Shown: one piece after another, positions 37,228 to 45,238 of the stretch
How positions within the stretch are numbered: position 1 is the stretch's first letter
Layout of the letters: each line of letters starts with the position of its first letter
Origin: Zeimonas sp964538505
GTDB taxonomy: Bacteria > Pseudomonadota > Gammaproteobacteria > Burkholderiales > Burkholderiaceae_E
Length of the DNA stretch: 64,000 nt
Direction: 5' to 3'
Assembly: GCA_964538505.1 (NCBI GenBank)
Contig: CAZIDY010000004.1
Span: 114,627-178,626, forward strand
Program-made: the position numbers and the translations under genes
Notes under the pieces: model-generated
What the model saw: the letters and a program-made list of their open reading frames with translations, nothing else
The model's database searches: none
Told to the model about the DNA's origin: nothing

Positions 37228-37725
37228 ATGGAGGCCATCGACTATCGGTCGCTCAAGCCGGGGCACCTGATCCGTCGCGCGCAGCAGATCGCGGTGGCGA
37301 TCTTCATGGAGGAGTGCGCCGGATTCGATCTCACGCCGGTGCAATACGCCGCGCTGGCTGCGATCGACGCGAATCCCGGTCTCGACGCGACGCGACTGTC
37401 CTGCCTCATCGGGCTCGACCGCTCGACGATCGGCAGCGTGCTCGAGCGGCTCGAGGCGAAGGCGCTCGTCGAGCGCAGGCCGAGTGCCGACGACCGGCGC
37501 GCCAAGCGCCTGCGCATCCGTTCCGCCGGACGGCAACTGCTCGCCGAGGTCGCGGAAGCCGTCGAACGCGCGCAGCAGCGCATCGTCGCGCCGCTCGACG
37601 GCGACGAGCGTCGCACCTTCCTGCGTCTGCTCGCGCGCCTGGTCGAGTGCAACAACGAACTGTCGCGCGCGCCGGCCCGTTCCGTCGCCGAGGCGCGAAG
37701 CAATGCGCGAGGAGCGCGATCATGA
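37228..37725 (+). CDS. MarR-family transcriptional regulator
   Basis: 165 residues. The winged helix-turn-helix spans about residues 35-100: LTPVQYAALAAIDANPGLDA, then LSCLIGLDRSTIGSVLERLE and the wing KALVERRPSADDRRAKRLR. This DDRRAK wing motif is typical of MarR regulators of aromatic catabolism. It probably represses or activates the downstream gentisate genes in response to an aromatic ligand. The gap to the dioxygenase gene is 67 bases. Confidence 0.88.
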   Translation: MEAIDYRSLKPGHLIRRAQQIAVAIFMEECAGFDLTPVQYAALAAIDANPGLDATRLSCLIGLDRSTIGSVLERLEAKALVERRPSADDRRAKRLRIRSAGRQLLAEVAEAVERAQQRIVAPLDGDERRTFLRLLARLVECNNELSRAPARSVAEARSNARGARS

Positions 37726-37792
37726 AGGGCAGGCTGTGGTGGCCGTACCGCGGCAACGAGCCCGAAGCCGCACGAGTCCGAAGGAGGGGTCC

Positions 37793-38893
37793 ATGAATGC
37801 AGTGACCGGGAACCGCATACACGAGGAGCGCTCGCGCCTGTACGCCGACATGCGTCCGGCCCACCTCACGCCGCTGTGGGAATCCTTGCACGCGCTCGTG
37901 CCGAAGAGCCCGGCGTCGCCGTGCGTCCCGGCGCTGTGGCGCTACGACGAGGTGCGTCCGTTCCTGATGCGTGCGGGCGAACTGATCACCGCCGAGGAAG
38001 CGGTGCGCCGCGTGCTGATCCTCGAGAACCCCGGCATTCCGGGGCAATCGGCGATCACGCAGTCGCTGTACGCAGGGTTGCAGCTGATCCTGCCCGGCGA
38101 GATCGCACCGAGCCACCGCCACGTGGCCACCGCGCTGCGCTTCATCGTCGAGGGCGCAGGCGCTTTCACCGCGGTGAACGGCGAACGCACGACGATGCAT
38201 CCGGGCGACTTCATCATCACGCCGAGCTGGACCTTCCACGATCACGGCAACGAGTCGGACACGCCGGTGGTCTGGCTCGACGGGCTCGACATCCCCACGG
38301 TGCGGCTGCTCGACGCCGGCTTCGCCGAAGACTTCAACGCCAAACAGCAGCCGGTGCAGCGCAGCGAAGGCACCAATCTCGCGCGCTTCGGCGAGAACCT
38401 CGCGCCGATGCCCGGCGCCGCCGGCGCGCGGCCGCACGGCGCGACCTCGCCGCTCTTCGCGTATCCGTATGGACGCTCGCGCGCCGCGCTCGAGCGACTG
38501 ACGCGCGAAGGGCCGGTCGATGCATGGCACGCGACGAAGATGCGCTACGTCAACCCGGCCACCGGCGGCTGGCCGATGCCCACGATCGGCGCCTTCCTGC
38601 AGCTGCTGCCCGCCGGCTTCGACGGTCGACCCTGGCGCCAGACCGACGGCATCGTCTACAGCGTCGTCGAAGGCCGCGGACGCGCGATCATCGAACGTCC
38701 CGGCGCGTCGGCGCCGACCGTGCTCGAGTTCGGTCCGCACGACCATTTCGTCGTACCTTCATGGCACGTCTGCCGGCTGTCGGCGAGCGAGGAGACTGTG
38801 CTCTTCAGCTTCTCCGATCGCCCGGTGCACGAAGCGCTCGCGCTGCACCGCGAAGAGAAGCTCGACGCCGCGCCGGCCGCGCAACAGCCGTGA
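37793..38893 (+). CDS. gentisate 1,2-dioxygenase
   Basis: 366 residues, a bicupin of the expected length. The first cupin carries the Fe(II) ligands: SHRHVATALRFIVEG gives His108 and His110, and the later WTFHDHGNE gives His149 or His151. The second cupin (about 270-350) has lost most ligands, as is usual. The enzyme opens the gentisate ring between C1 and C2 to give maleylpyruvate, with O2. The ATG at 37793 follows AAGGAGGGG at 37781-37789. It is followed 55 bases later by a fumarylpyruvate hydrolase gene, which supports the assignment over salicylate or 1-hydroxy-2-naphthoate dioxygenase. Confidence 0.93.
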   Translation: MNAVTGNRIHEERSRLYADMRPAHLTPLWESLHALVPKSPASPCVPALWRYDEVRPFLMRAGELITAEEAVRRVLILENPGIPGQSAITQSLYAGLQLILPGEIAPSHRHVATALRFIVEGAGAFTAVNGERTTMHPGDFIITPSWTFHDHGNESDTPVVWLDGLDIPTVRLLDAGFAEDFNAKQQPVQRSEGTNLARFGENLAPMPGAAGARPHGATSPLFAYPYGRSRAALERLTREGPVDAWHATKMRYVNPATGGWPMPTIGAFLQLLPAGFDGRPWRQTDGIVYSVVEGRGRAIIERPGASAPTVLEFGPHDHFVVPSWHVCRLSASEETVLFSFSDRPVHEALALHREEKLDAAPAAQQP

Positions 38894-38948
38894 CCATCGA
38901 AATCCTGCGCAGCACCGGCCGGTCATCGAAGCACGAAGGAGAAGTTCC

Positions 38949-39647
38949 ATGAACTATGTCGTACCGGCCCCCCGAACGGTGTCGCTGCCCGTCGTCGGCA
39001 GCGACGCGCGCTTTCCCGTGCGTCGCGTCTACTGCGTCGGCCGCAACTACGTCGCGCATGCGCAGGAGATGGGCTTCAGCGGGCGTGAGCCGCCGTTCTT
39101 CTTCCTGAAGCCGGCCGACGCCGTCGTGCCCGTGCCGGCGAACGAATCGATCGAGATCGACTACCCGACGCTGACCAAAGACCTGCATCACGAGATCGAG
39201 CTCGTCGTCGCGATCGGCGAAGGCGGCGCGCAGATCAAGGCCGCCGACGCGATGCGCCACGTGTTCGGCTACGCGGTCGGGCTCGACATGACGCGGCGCG
39301 ACCTGCAGGCCGACATGAAGAAGCAGGGGCGCCCGTGGTGCATCGGCAAGGCCTTCGACCAGTCGGCACCAGTCGGCGCAGTTGTGCCGGCGGCGTCAGC
39401 CGGCGACATCTCCGGTGCGCGCATCGCGCTCGATGTGAACGGCCAGACGCGCCAACAGAGCGACGTCTCGAAGCTGATCTGGAATGTCGGCGAAATCATC
39501 GAGCACCTGTCCGCCGCATGGACGCTCGCGCCGGGCGACCTGATCATGACCGGCACGCCGGAGGGGGTGGCTGCGGTCGGCCGCGGCGATCGGCTGAAGG
39601 GCACGGTAGACGGATTGCCTGCGATCGAGGTGCGGATCCGGGGTTGA
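38949..39647 (+). CDS. fumarylpyruvate hydrolase (FAH family)
   Basis: 232 residues. FAH-family features: RVYCVGRNYVAHAQEMGFSG, PFFFLKPADAVVP, metal ligands in HHEIELVVAIG and the Asp of VGLDMTRRDLQ, and the LIMTGTPEGVAAVGRGD block. Length and these motifs match the NagK/MhbH type that cleaves fumarylpyruvate to fumarate and pyruvate. Together with gentisate dioxygenase it forms the first and last steps of the gentisate lower pathway. The maleylpyruvate isomerase for the middle step is not in the window. The other FAH gene at 2739-3581 belongs to a longer subtype. Confidence 0.88.
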   Translation: MNYVVPAPRTVSLPVVGSDARFPVRRVYCVGRNYVAHAQEMGFSGREPPFFFLKPADAVVPVPANESIEIDYPTLTKDLHHEIELVVAIGEGGAQIKAADAMRHVFGYAVGLDMTRRDLQADMKKQGRPWCIGKAFDQSAPVGAVVPAASAGDISGARIALDVNGQTRQQSDVSKLIWNVGEIIEHLSAAWTLAPGDLIMTGTPEGVAAVGRGDRLKGTVDGLPAIEVRIRG

Positions 39648-39691
39648 GCACGGGGCGCTGCGCGCGGCGCCGCGCTACCATCGTGCGCAAC

Positions 39692-40273
39692 ATGGACAGC
39701 TCCTCCGTATTCGACGTCGATTGGGTCTTCGGCTACGGCTCGCTGATCTGGAACCCCGAGATCGAGTACGAGCAGGCGGAGCTCGCCCGCCTGCACGGCT
39801 GGCACCGCTCGTTCTGCGTCAGCTCGACCCTTTATCGCGGTACCGCGGACGAACCCGGCGTCGTGCTCGGCCTCGACCGCGGCGGCAGCTGCGTCGGCGT
39901 CGCGTACCGGCTGCGCTTCGAGAGCCGCGAGGATGCACTCCGGCAGCTGCACGAGCGGGAGATCCCGAGCTGGGACGCGCGCGTCTACCGGCCGCTGGTC
40001 GCGGAAGTGCGCCTGGGCGGCGAGCGCAGCGTGCGGGCTCTCACTTTCGCCGCCGACCGCGAGCGCCCCACGTACGCGCGCTTGAGCGACGAGGAGATCC
40101 TGCGCCGGCTGCAGATCTGCCGGGGCGCGCGCGGCGCGAACCGCGAATACGCGATCAACACGCTGCGCGCGCTCGAAGCGCACGGCGTGCACGACGTGCG
40201 ACTGACGCGGCTCGTTCGACGACTGCTGGCCGAGGCGTCGCAACCGAAAGAGGGAGCATTGAGCACGATGTAG
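39692..40273 (+). CDS. ChaC-like gamma-glutamylcyclotransferase
   Basis: 193 residues. The N-terminus VFGYGSLIWNPEIEYEQAEL is the ChaC signature with the YGSL oxoproline-binding loop. The catalytic Glu is in LHEREIPSWDARVYRP. The family degrades glutathione to 5-oxoproline and Cys-Gly in the cytoplasm. ATG 39692 is the first plausible start; the open frame upstream is antisense to nothing and low in family resemblance. It is monocistronic or follows the fumarylpyruvate hydrolase by 44 bases. Confidence 0.88.
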   Translation: MDSSSVFDVDWVFGYGSLIWNPEIEYEQAELARLHGWHRSFCVSSTLYRGTADEPGVVLGLDRGGSCVGVAYRLRFESREDALRQLHEREIPSWDARVYRPLVAEVRLGGERSVRALTFAADRERPTYARLSDEEILRRLQICRGARGANREYAINTLRALEAHGVHDVRLTRLVRRLLAEASQPKEGALSTM

Positions 40274-40305
40274 TCGCGCAGCGGCCTGCGCGAGTGCAGC
40301 CCCCG

Positions 40306-40911
40306 CTACGCCGGCACCGCCCCCTCGGCCTCATGCAGCCGCGAATGCCGCGGCACCCCGGCCATCAGGAACTCCATCTGGTCGGCCAGGATGCGGCGGT
40401 TGCGCAGGATGAAGCCCTCGTGCAGGTTCGGCACGTAGGGCACATACAGCAGCGGCATGTGCGCCTGCTCGGGCGTGCGGTTGCCCTTGCGCAGGTTGCA
40501 GGGCTTGCAGGCGCTGACGAGGTTCGTCCAGGTGTCGGGGCCGCCGCGGCTCTGCGGCTTGACGTGCTCGCAGGTGAGCTCGCCCGACCGGAAGCGACCG
40601 CCGCAGTACGCGCAGACGAAGCGGTCGCGCGCGAACAGCATCTCGCGCGTGAGTGCCGGCACATGATGGACATGGCGCGCGCGACGCGATGCATCGCCGC
40701 GCACCGCGACGATCGAGCGCAACGTGAGCATCGAGCGCAGGCCGGTGGCGCGGCTGGTTCCGCCGTGCAGCGTGAACGCATGTCGGCCGAGATCCCAGAC
40801 GACCTGCTCCTTGTAGTAATAGCCGACGGCGTCCTCGATGCCGATCCAGCGGCGCGGCGTGCCGCTCGAATCGAGCACGAGGATGCTCACCGCAGCAGCA
40901 CGCGATTCCAT
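40306..40911 (-). CDS. HNH endonuclease
   Basis: 201 residues from MESRAAAVSILVLDSSGTPR. The HNH module is at about residues 105-155: CAYCGGRFRSGELTCEHVKP followed by SRGGPDTWTNLVSACKPCNL. Two CxxC pairs bind zinc; the His-Val and Asn positions complete the catalytic beta-beta-alpha metal fold. Similar stand-alone proteins occur in single copy in many proteobacteria and are not obviously restriction enzymes; the physiological target is unknown. A GTG at 40962 in the same frame is a less likely start. The second large palindrome lies 85 bases upstream. Confidence 0.85.
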   Translation of the reverse strand: MESRAAAVSILVLDSSGTPRRWIGIEDAVGYYYKEQVVWDLGRHAFTLHGGTSRATGLRSMLTLRSIVAVRGDASRRARHVHHVPALTREMLFARDRFVCAYCGGRFRSGELTCEHVKPQSRGGPDTWTNLVSACKPCNLRKGNRTPEQAHMPLLYVPYVPNLHEGFILRNRRILADQMEFLMAGVPRHSRLHEAEGAVPA

Positions 40912-40996
40912 CGCGGGTTCCAGCTCCTTCGTACCCCGAGGGGATTGCACATTGTGCAGCACGCAAGCGCATAGCGCTCGGCTGCTCCGCCTTTGC

Positions 40997-41058
40997 GCGG
41001 GGAACCGGGGTCAGACCACGATTTCCCTGGAAATCGTGGTCTGACCCCGGTTTCCCGC
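40997..41058. repeat. 62-bp near-perfect palindrome, GGGGTCAGACCAC class
   Basis: Arms 40997-41026 and 41029-41058 are reverse complements at 29 of 30 positions with a two-base spacer. The core AACCGGGGTCAGACCACGAT matches the palindrome at 17124-17197 at all but one base of the shared core. It lies in the divergent promoter region between the HNH gene and the small ORF at 41177. The 265-base gap holds nothing else recognisable. Confidence 0.85.
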
Positions 41059-41176
41059 TTCTATCCCTTGAGTCGCCGCGCACTGTGGTATGCTTACAAC
41101 AGGTTGCGCTGCTGACGAGCCGACGCGGGTCCGCGTCCGGCGAAAGCCTGCGCAGCCGTCCTTCCGAGGTGTCCCC

Positions 41177-41425
41177 ATGTCGATCCGTGCCCTCCAGCAC
41201 GGGGACAACGCAAGGCGCCGCATCAGTACCCCCTTCCTTGCGTTTCTCCGCAACCGCGAATCCCGCAATCAGCTTCTGTTCGCCTGCGCACAGGCCGCGG
41301 CCCCGATCGCACTCGTGCTCGGCCTGGTGATGGCTGGCGCCGAACTGCGCGATACGGCCGTTCCAGCCGTCGTGTCCACGCCGGCAACGACCGTCACCGC
41401 CTCCGTTTCAAGCGCCGTCCCGTAG
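41177..41425 (+). CDS. small putative membrane protein of unknown function
   Basis: 82 residues starting MSIRALQHGDNARRRISTPF. One hydrophobic segment (ACAQAAAPIALVLGLVMAGA) lies at about residues 38-57 and is followed by a Thr/Val/Ala-rich tail. No family recognised. It is preceded by a weak GAGGTG ribosome site. It could be a real small membrane protein or a non-coding open frame; the codon composition does not decide it. Confidence 0.4.
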   Translation: MSIRALQHGDNARRRISTPFLAFLRNRESRNQLLFACAQAAAPIALVLGLVMAGAELRDTAVPAVVSTPATTVTASVSSAVP

Positions 41426-41531
41426 CGCCGGACGCTCGCCCGCCACGCGCGCGACGACCCGACGCACGCACTTTGCGCCCTCCCCGCGCGCGTGGCCGAT
41501 AATCAGCGTTCTCTTCGACAAGGAACTTCCG

Positions 41532-42005
41532 ATGTCACATGCGGGAATGCTGGCGGCCGCGCTCGTTTCGGCGGTCGCAATACTGTCGGGCTGTGCCCAG
41601 CCATCGACCGCCGGACACACCTTCACGGCAAGTGAAGCGCGCCGGCCGATGCAGGTGCAGATGGGCGTCATCCAGACGATCCGCGAGGTGCGCCTCGAGC
41701 GCGACCAGCCGACCAACGTCGGCACCGGTGCGGGCGCGATCGTCGGCGGCGTTGCCGGTTCGAACGTCGGCGGCGGCAGCGGGCGCATCGTCGGCGGCGT
41801 GCTCGGCGCGGTGGCCGGCGGCGTGCTCGGCAGCCACGCCGAGCAGTCGCTGAGCAACCGCCCCGCACTCGAAATCACCGTTCGCACCGACGACGGCCGC
41901 GTCTTCGCCGTCGTGCAGGAAGCCGGCGGCGAGCAGTTCACGCCGGGGCAGCGCGTTCGCATCATCACCGACCCGGCACGCGGAACGACCCGCGTGTCCC
42001 AATGA
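41532..42005 (+). CDS. SlyB-like outer-membrane lipoprotein, glycine-zipper domain
   Basis: 157 residues. The N-terminal signal ends in a lipobox ILSGCAQ (Cys21). The central glycine-zipper is plain: GAGAIVGGVAGSNVGGGSGR and VGGVLGAVAGGVLGSHAEQS. The C-terminal part, VRTDDGRVFAVVQEAGGEQF, matches the SlyB/PcpY domain. These outer-membrane lipoproteins influence envelope stability and, in enterics, PhoPQ signalling. It ends 22 bases before the chaperedoxin gene, so cotranscription is likely. Confidence 0.88.
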   Translation: MSHAGMLAAALVSAVAILSGCAQPSTAGHTFTASEARRPMQVQMGVIQTIREVRLERDQPTNVGTGAGAIVGGVAGSNVGGGSGRIVGGVLGAVAGGVLGSHAEQSLSNRPALEITVRTDDGRVFAVVQEAGGEQFTPGQRVRIITDPARGTTRVSQ

Positions 42006-42027
42006 CGGAGCCCAACGGAACCCGGCA

Positions 42028-42873
42028 ATGATCGAGACGACGATCGAACGATTCCAGGCCGACGTGATCGACACGTCGATGCGCACGCCGGTCGTGCTCG
42101 ATTTCTGGGCGCCCTGGTGCGGTCCGTGCAAGACGCTCGGGCCGATGCTCGAGCGGCTCGAGCAGCAGTACGGCGGACGCTTCGTACTCGTGAAGGTCGA
42201 CACCGACGCGCAGCCCGAGCTGGCCAGCCACTTCCGCATCCGGTCGATCCCCACCGTCTTCGGCATCGTCAACGGCCAGCCGGTCGACCAGTTCCAGGGT
42301 GTCGTGCCCGAGACGCAGCTGCGCGAGTTCATCGACCGGTTGCTGCCCAATCCGGGCGACATGGAGGTCGAGCAGGCGCTGCAGGCCATCGAGCGCGGCG
42401 AGATCGACGTCGCCGAAGAGCACCTGAAAAAGGCGATCGCGATCGACCCGGGCAACGACAACGCGCGGCTGATGTACGCGCAGTTGCTGCTGCAGCAGAA
42501 AGACCCCGGTGCGGCGCAGGCGCAGCTCGAGCTCGTCTCGGAGGCGGCGCGTCAGGATCCGCAGGTCGTCGCGCTGACGGAGCGTGTACAGCACGAACTG
42601 GAGGAGGGCATCGAGCCGCCTCCCGACGAGCTGCTCGCGCGCATAGAGAAGAATCCGGCCGACCTGCAGGCACGTCTCGAGCTCGCGCAGCATTACATGG
42701 AGCAGAAGCAGTGGGCCCCGGCCTTCGAGCAGCTGCTCGAGATCGTGCAGCGCGACCGCGCCTTCGGCGACGACGTCGGTCGCAGGACGATGATCGAGGG
42801 CTTCGAGAAGGCCGCCGCGCAGCCACAGCTCGTATCCGAATGGCGGCGCCGGCTGAGCTCGGTGCTGTTCTGA
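42028..42873 (+). CDS. CnoX/YbbN-like thioredoxin-TPR chaperedoxin
   Basis: 281 residues: a thioredoxin domain (1-110) with an intact redox motif WAPWCGPCK (Cys31 and Cys34) followed by a TPR-type helical half (115-280) with ALQAIERGEIDVAEEHLKKA and two more repeats. CnoX/YbbN proteins hold oxidatively damaged proteins in the cytoplasm and hand them to GroEL or DnaK. E. coli YbbN lacks the first redox Cys; here both are present, so reductase activity is expected. It follows the SlyB-like gene closely and precedes the dienelactone hydrolase gene by 23 bases. Confidence 0.9.
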   Translation: MIETTIERFQADVIDTSMRTPVVLDFWAPWCGPCKTLGPMLERLEQQYGGRFVLVKVDTDAQPELASHFRIRSIPTVFGIVNGQPVDQFQGVVPETQLREFIDRLLPNPGDMEVEQALQAIERGEIDVAEEHLKKAIAIDPGNDNARLMYAQLLLQQKDPGAAQAQLELVSEAARQDPQVVALTERVQHELEEGIEPPPDELLARIEKNPADLQARLELAQHYMEQKQWAPAFEQLLEIVQRDRAFGDDVGRRTMIEGFEKAAAQPQLVSEWRRRLSSVLF

Positions 42874-42896
42874 AGGCCACGCAACAGGAGGACGGG

Positions 42897-43616
42897 ATGG
42901 GACGCTGGATCGATGTGACCGCCGACGACGGATACCGTTTCCCCGCATGGGAGGCGGTGCCGGACAAACCCGCGCGCGGCGCCATCGTCGTGTTCCAGGA
43001 GATCTTCGGGGTCAACAGCCACATCCGCTCGATCGCCGACGGATTCGCCGCCGACGGCTACCACGCGATCGCGCCGGCGCTGTTCCAGCGCGTGCAGCCC
43101 GATTTCGAGACCGGCTACACGGAAGAAGACATCAAGACCGGACGCGCGCTCGCGCAGAAAGCGGGCATCGACGACGTGATGAAGGACATCGCCGCCACGG
43201 TGAAGCTCGCCGCGGGTGCCGGCGCCGGCGGCGCGCGTAGCGGCGCCGCGGGCGGCACAGCCGGTGCGGCTGGCCGGGTCGGCGTCGTCGGCTATTGCTG
43301 GGGCGGAACGATGTCGTGGATCGCCGCGTCGCGCGTCGACGGACTCGCGTGCGCGGTCGTCTACTACGCGGGCAACATCGCCGCCTTCGTCGGCGAGCAG
43401 CCGAAGTGCCCCGTGCTGGGCCACTTCGGCGAGCATGACAAGACGCCGTCACCGGAGCAGGCGAAGTCGATCGTCGCCGCGCATCCGGATGTCGAAGCGC
43501 ACTTCTACGACGCCGGTCACGGCTTCAACTGCGACCAGCGCGGCTCCTACGACGCCGACGCATCGAAGCTCGCCCGCCAGCGCACGCTCGCGTTCTTCGC
43601 GAAGCACGTCGGCTGA
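42897..43616 (+). CDS. dienelactone hydrolase family protein
   Basis: 239 residues of alpha/beta-hydrolase type. The triad is Cys134 in VVGYCWGGTMS, Asp181 in HFGEHDKTPS and His208 in YDAGHGFNCD. VVFQEIFGVNSHIRSIADGF is the family N-terminal block. A Gly/Ala-rich insert (about 107-127) lies just before the nucleophile. The family hydrolyses cyclic enol-lactones such as dienelactone in aromatic degradation, but many members have other esters as substrate. The start at 42897 follows CAGGAGGACGGG. Confidence 0.87.
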   Translation: MGRWIDVTADDGYRFPAWEAVPDKPARGAIVVFQEIFGVNSHIRSIADGFAADGYHAIAPALFQRVQPDFETGYTEEDIKTGRALAQKAGIDDVMKDIAATVKLAAGAGAGGARSGAAGGTAGAAGRVGVVGYCWGGTMSWIAASRVDGLACAVVYYAGNIAAFVGEQPKCPVLGHFGEHDKTPSPEQAKSIVAAHPDVEAHFYDAGHGFNCDQRGSYDADASKLARQRTLAFFAKHVG

Positions 43617-43622
43617 GGTGCT

Positions 43623-45155
43623 TCAGCCCGCCGGCGCCCCCATGCCGGCGGCAAGGGCCGCCTCGCGCTCGCGAAGCTCGGTCTTGACGACCTTGCCGTA
43701 GTGGTTCTTCGGCAGGCTGTCGATGAACCGGTACTGGCGCGGGCGCTTGAAGCGCGCGATGCGCTCCAGGCAATGCGCATCGAGCTCGACCTCGCTCACC
43801 GGCGAATGCGCGACGATGTACGCGACGACCATCTCGCCCCATTCGGCGTGCGGCACGCCGATGACGCTCGCCTCGGCAACCTGCGGATGGCGCAACAGCG
43901 CTTCCTCGACCTCGCGCGGATAGATGTTCGTGCCGCCGCTGATGATCAGGTCCTTGCTGCGATCGAGCAGCGTGAGAAAGCCGTCATCGTCGAGGCGTCC
44001 GATGTCGCCGGTGCGCAGCCAGCCGTCGCGGATCGTCTCGGCCGTCGCATTCGGACGGCCCCAGTAGCCCTTCATCACCACCTCGCCGCGCACGCAGACC
44101 TCGCCGGGCTCGCCGACCGCGAGCGGCGTTCCGTTGTCGGCGTGGATCGCGACCTCGACCATCGGCTGCGCGTAGCCGACCGACGCAAGCCGCTCCTGCC
44201 AACGCGGATGCGCACGATCCTCGATGACGTGCTTCGGCAGCACGGTGATTGTCATCGGGCTTTCGCCCTGGCCGTAGATCTGCGCCAGGTGCGGGCCGAG
44301 CACCTCGCGCGCGTCGAGCAGGTCGGCGACATACATCGGGCCGCCGCCGCAGACGATCGTCGCCAGCCCGTCGATCGGTGCGGACTGCCGACGCGCCCAG
44401 TCGACGAGCCGGCGCACCATCGTCGGCGCCGCGAAGAACGACGCGTTGCGCCAGTGCGCGGCAAGCGCGGCGATCTCGGCACCGTCGTATCCGCCCGACG
44501 CGGGCACGACGTTGACACCGCCGCGCAGCACGTAGGGCAGGTGGTACAGGCCCGAGCCGTGCGACAGCGGCGCCGGATGCAGGCAGCTGTCGCCGGGCGC
44601 CACCGGCTGCACCTCGGAGAGGTAGCCCATCGCCATCCAGCGCAGGTTTCGCGCGCTGATCCGCACGCCCTTGGGCTTGCCGGTGGTGCCGCTCGTGTAG
44701 AAGAGCCACGCGTCGTCGTCTTCACTGCGCGTCGCGATTCGCGCCGGTGCAAGTGAAGCGTCGTCGAGGAAGGCGTGCCGTTCGATGACGCGGCACGCAC
44801 CCTGCACGAAGCCGGCGAGCGCATCGGCGTGGCTCGGGTCGACGAAACACAACGTGGCCGCGCAGTCGGACAGCATGTACGCGGCTTCGCGGCCGTGCAG
44901 CCGGGCATTGATCGGAACGGCAACGAGGCCTGCCCACCAGACGCTCCACAGCAGACGGAGATAATCGGGATCGTTGTTCAGGAAGAGCCCGACACGGTCG
45001 CCCGGCTGCAGCCCCTGTTCGCACAGCCACTGCGCGCCGCGCGCGGCGGACTGCGCGAACTGCGCATAGGTGACCGCGACATGGCGGCCGTGCGCGAGCG
45101 CCGGCCGGTCGCCGAAGACGGCAGCGCTGCGCTCGAGCCAGAGCGCCAGGTTCAT
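43623..45155 (-). CDS. AMP-dependent acyl-CoA synthetase (long/medium-chain or aryl)
   Basis: 510 residues of the ANL superfamily. P-loop-like motif LFYTSGTTGKPKGVRI; the acyl-pocket and adenylate motifs YGQGESPM, WLRTGDIGRLDDDGFL and DLIISGGTNIYPREVEE are present, and the catalytic Lys is in PKNHYGKVVKTELR. It adenylates a carboxylic acid and joins it to CoA in the cytoplasm. The chain length or aromatic nature of the substrate cannot be determined. The start MNLALWLERS at 45155 is chosen over in-frame codons to 45176. It converges on the dienelactone hydrolase gene with six bases between the stops, and diverges from the M20 gene. Confidence 0.88.
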   Translation of the reverse strand: MNLALWLERSAAVFGDRPALAHGRHVAVTYAQFAQSAARGAQWLCEQGLQPGDRVGLFLNNDPDYLRLLWSVWWAGLVAVPINARLHGREAAYMLSDCAATLCFVDPSHADALAGFVQGACRVIERHAFLDDASLAPARIATRSEDDDAWLFYTSGTTGKPKGVRISARNLRWMAMGYLSEVQPVAPGDSCLHPAPLSHGSGLYHLPYVLRGGVNVVPASGGYDGAEIAALAAHWRNASFFAAPTMVRRLVDWARRQSAPIDGLATIVCGGGPMYVADLLDAREVLGPHLAQIYGQGESPMTITVLPKHVIEDRAHPRWQERLASVGYAQPMVEVAIHADNGTPLAVGEPGEVCVRGEVVMKGYWGRPNATAETIRDGWLRTGDIGRLDDDGFLTLLDRSKDLIISGGTNIYPREVEEALLRHPQVAEASVIGVPHAEWGEMVVAYIVAHSPVSEVELDAHCLERIARFKRPRQYRFIDSLPKNHYGKVVKTELREREAALAAGMGAPAG

Positions 45156-45238
45156 CGTCGCCTCCCGCTGCGGCATTCGGGCAAGCCCGGATCGGGCCCG
45201 CCGGAGTCCTCGGCACGCGTACCATCGAAGATTCTGCC

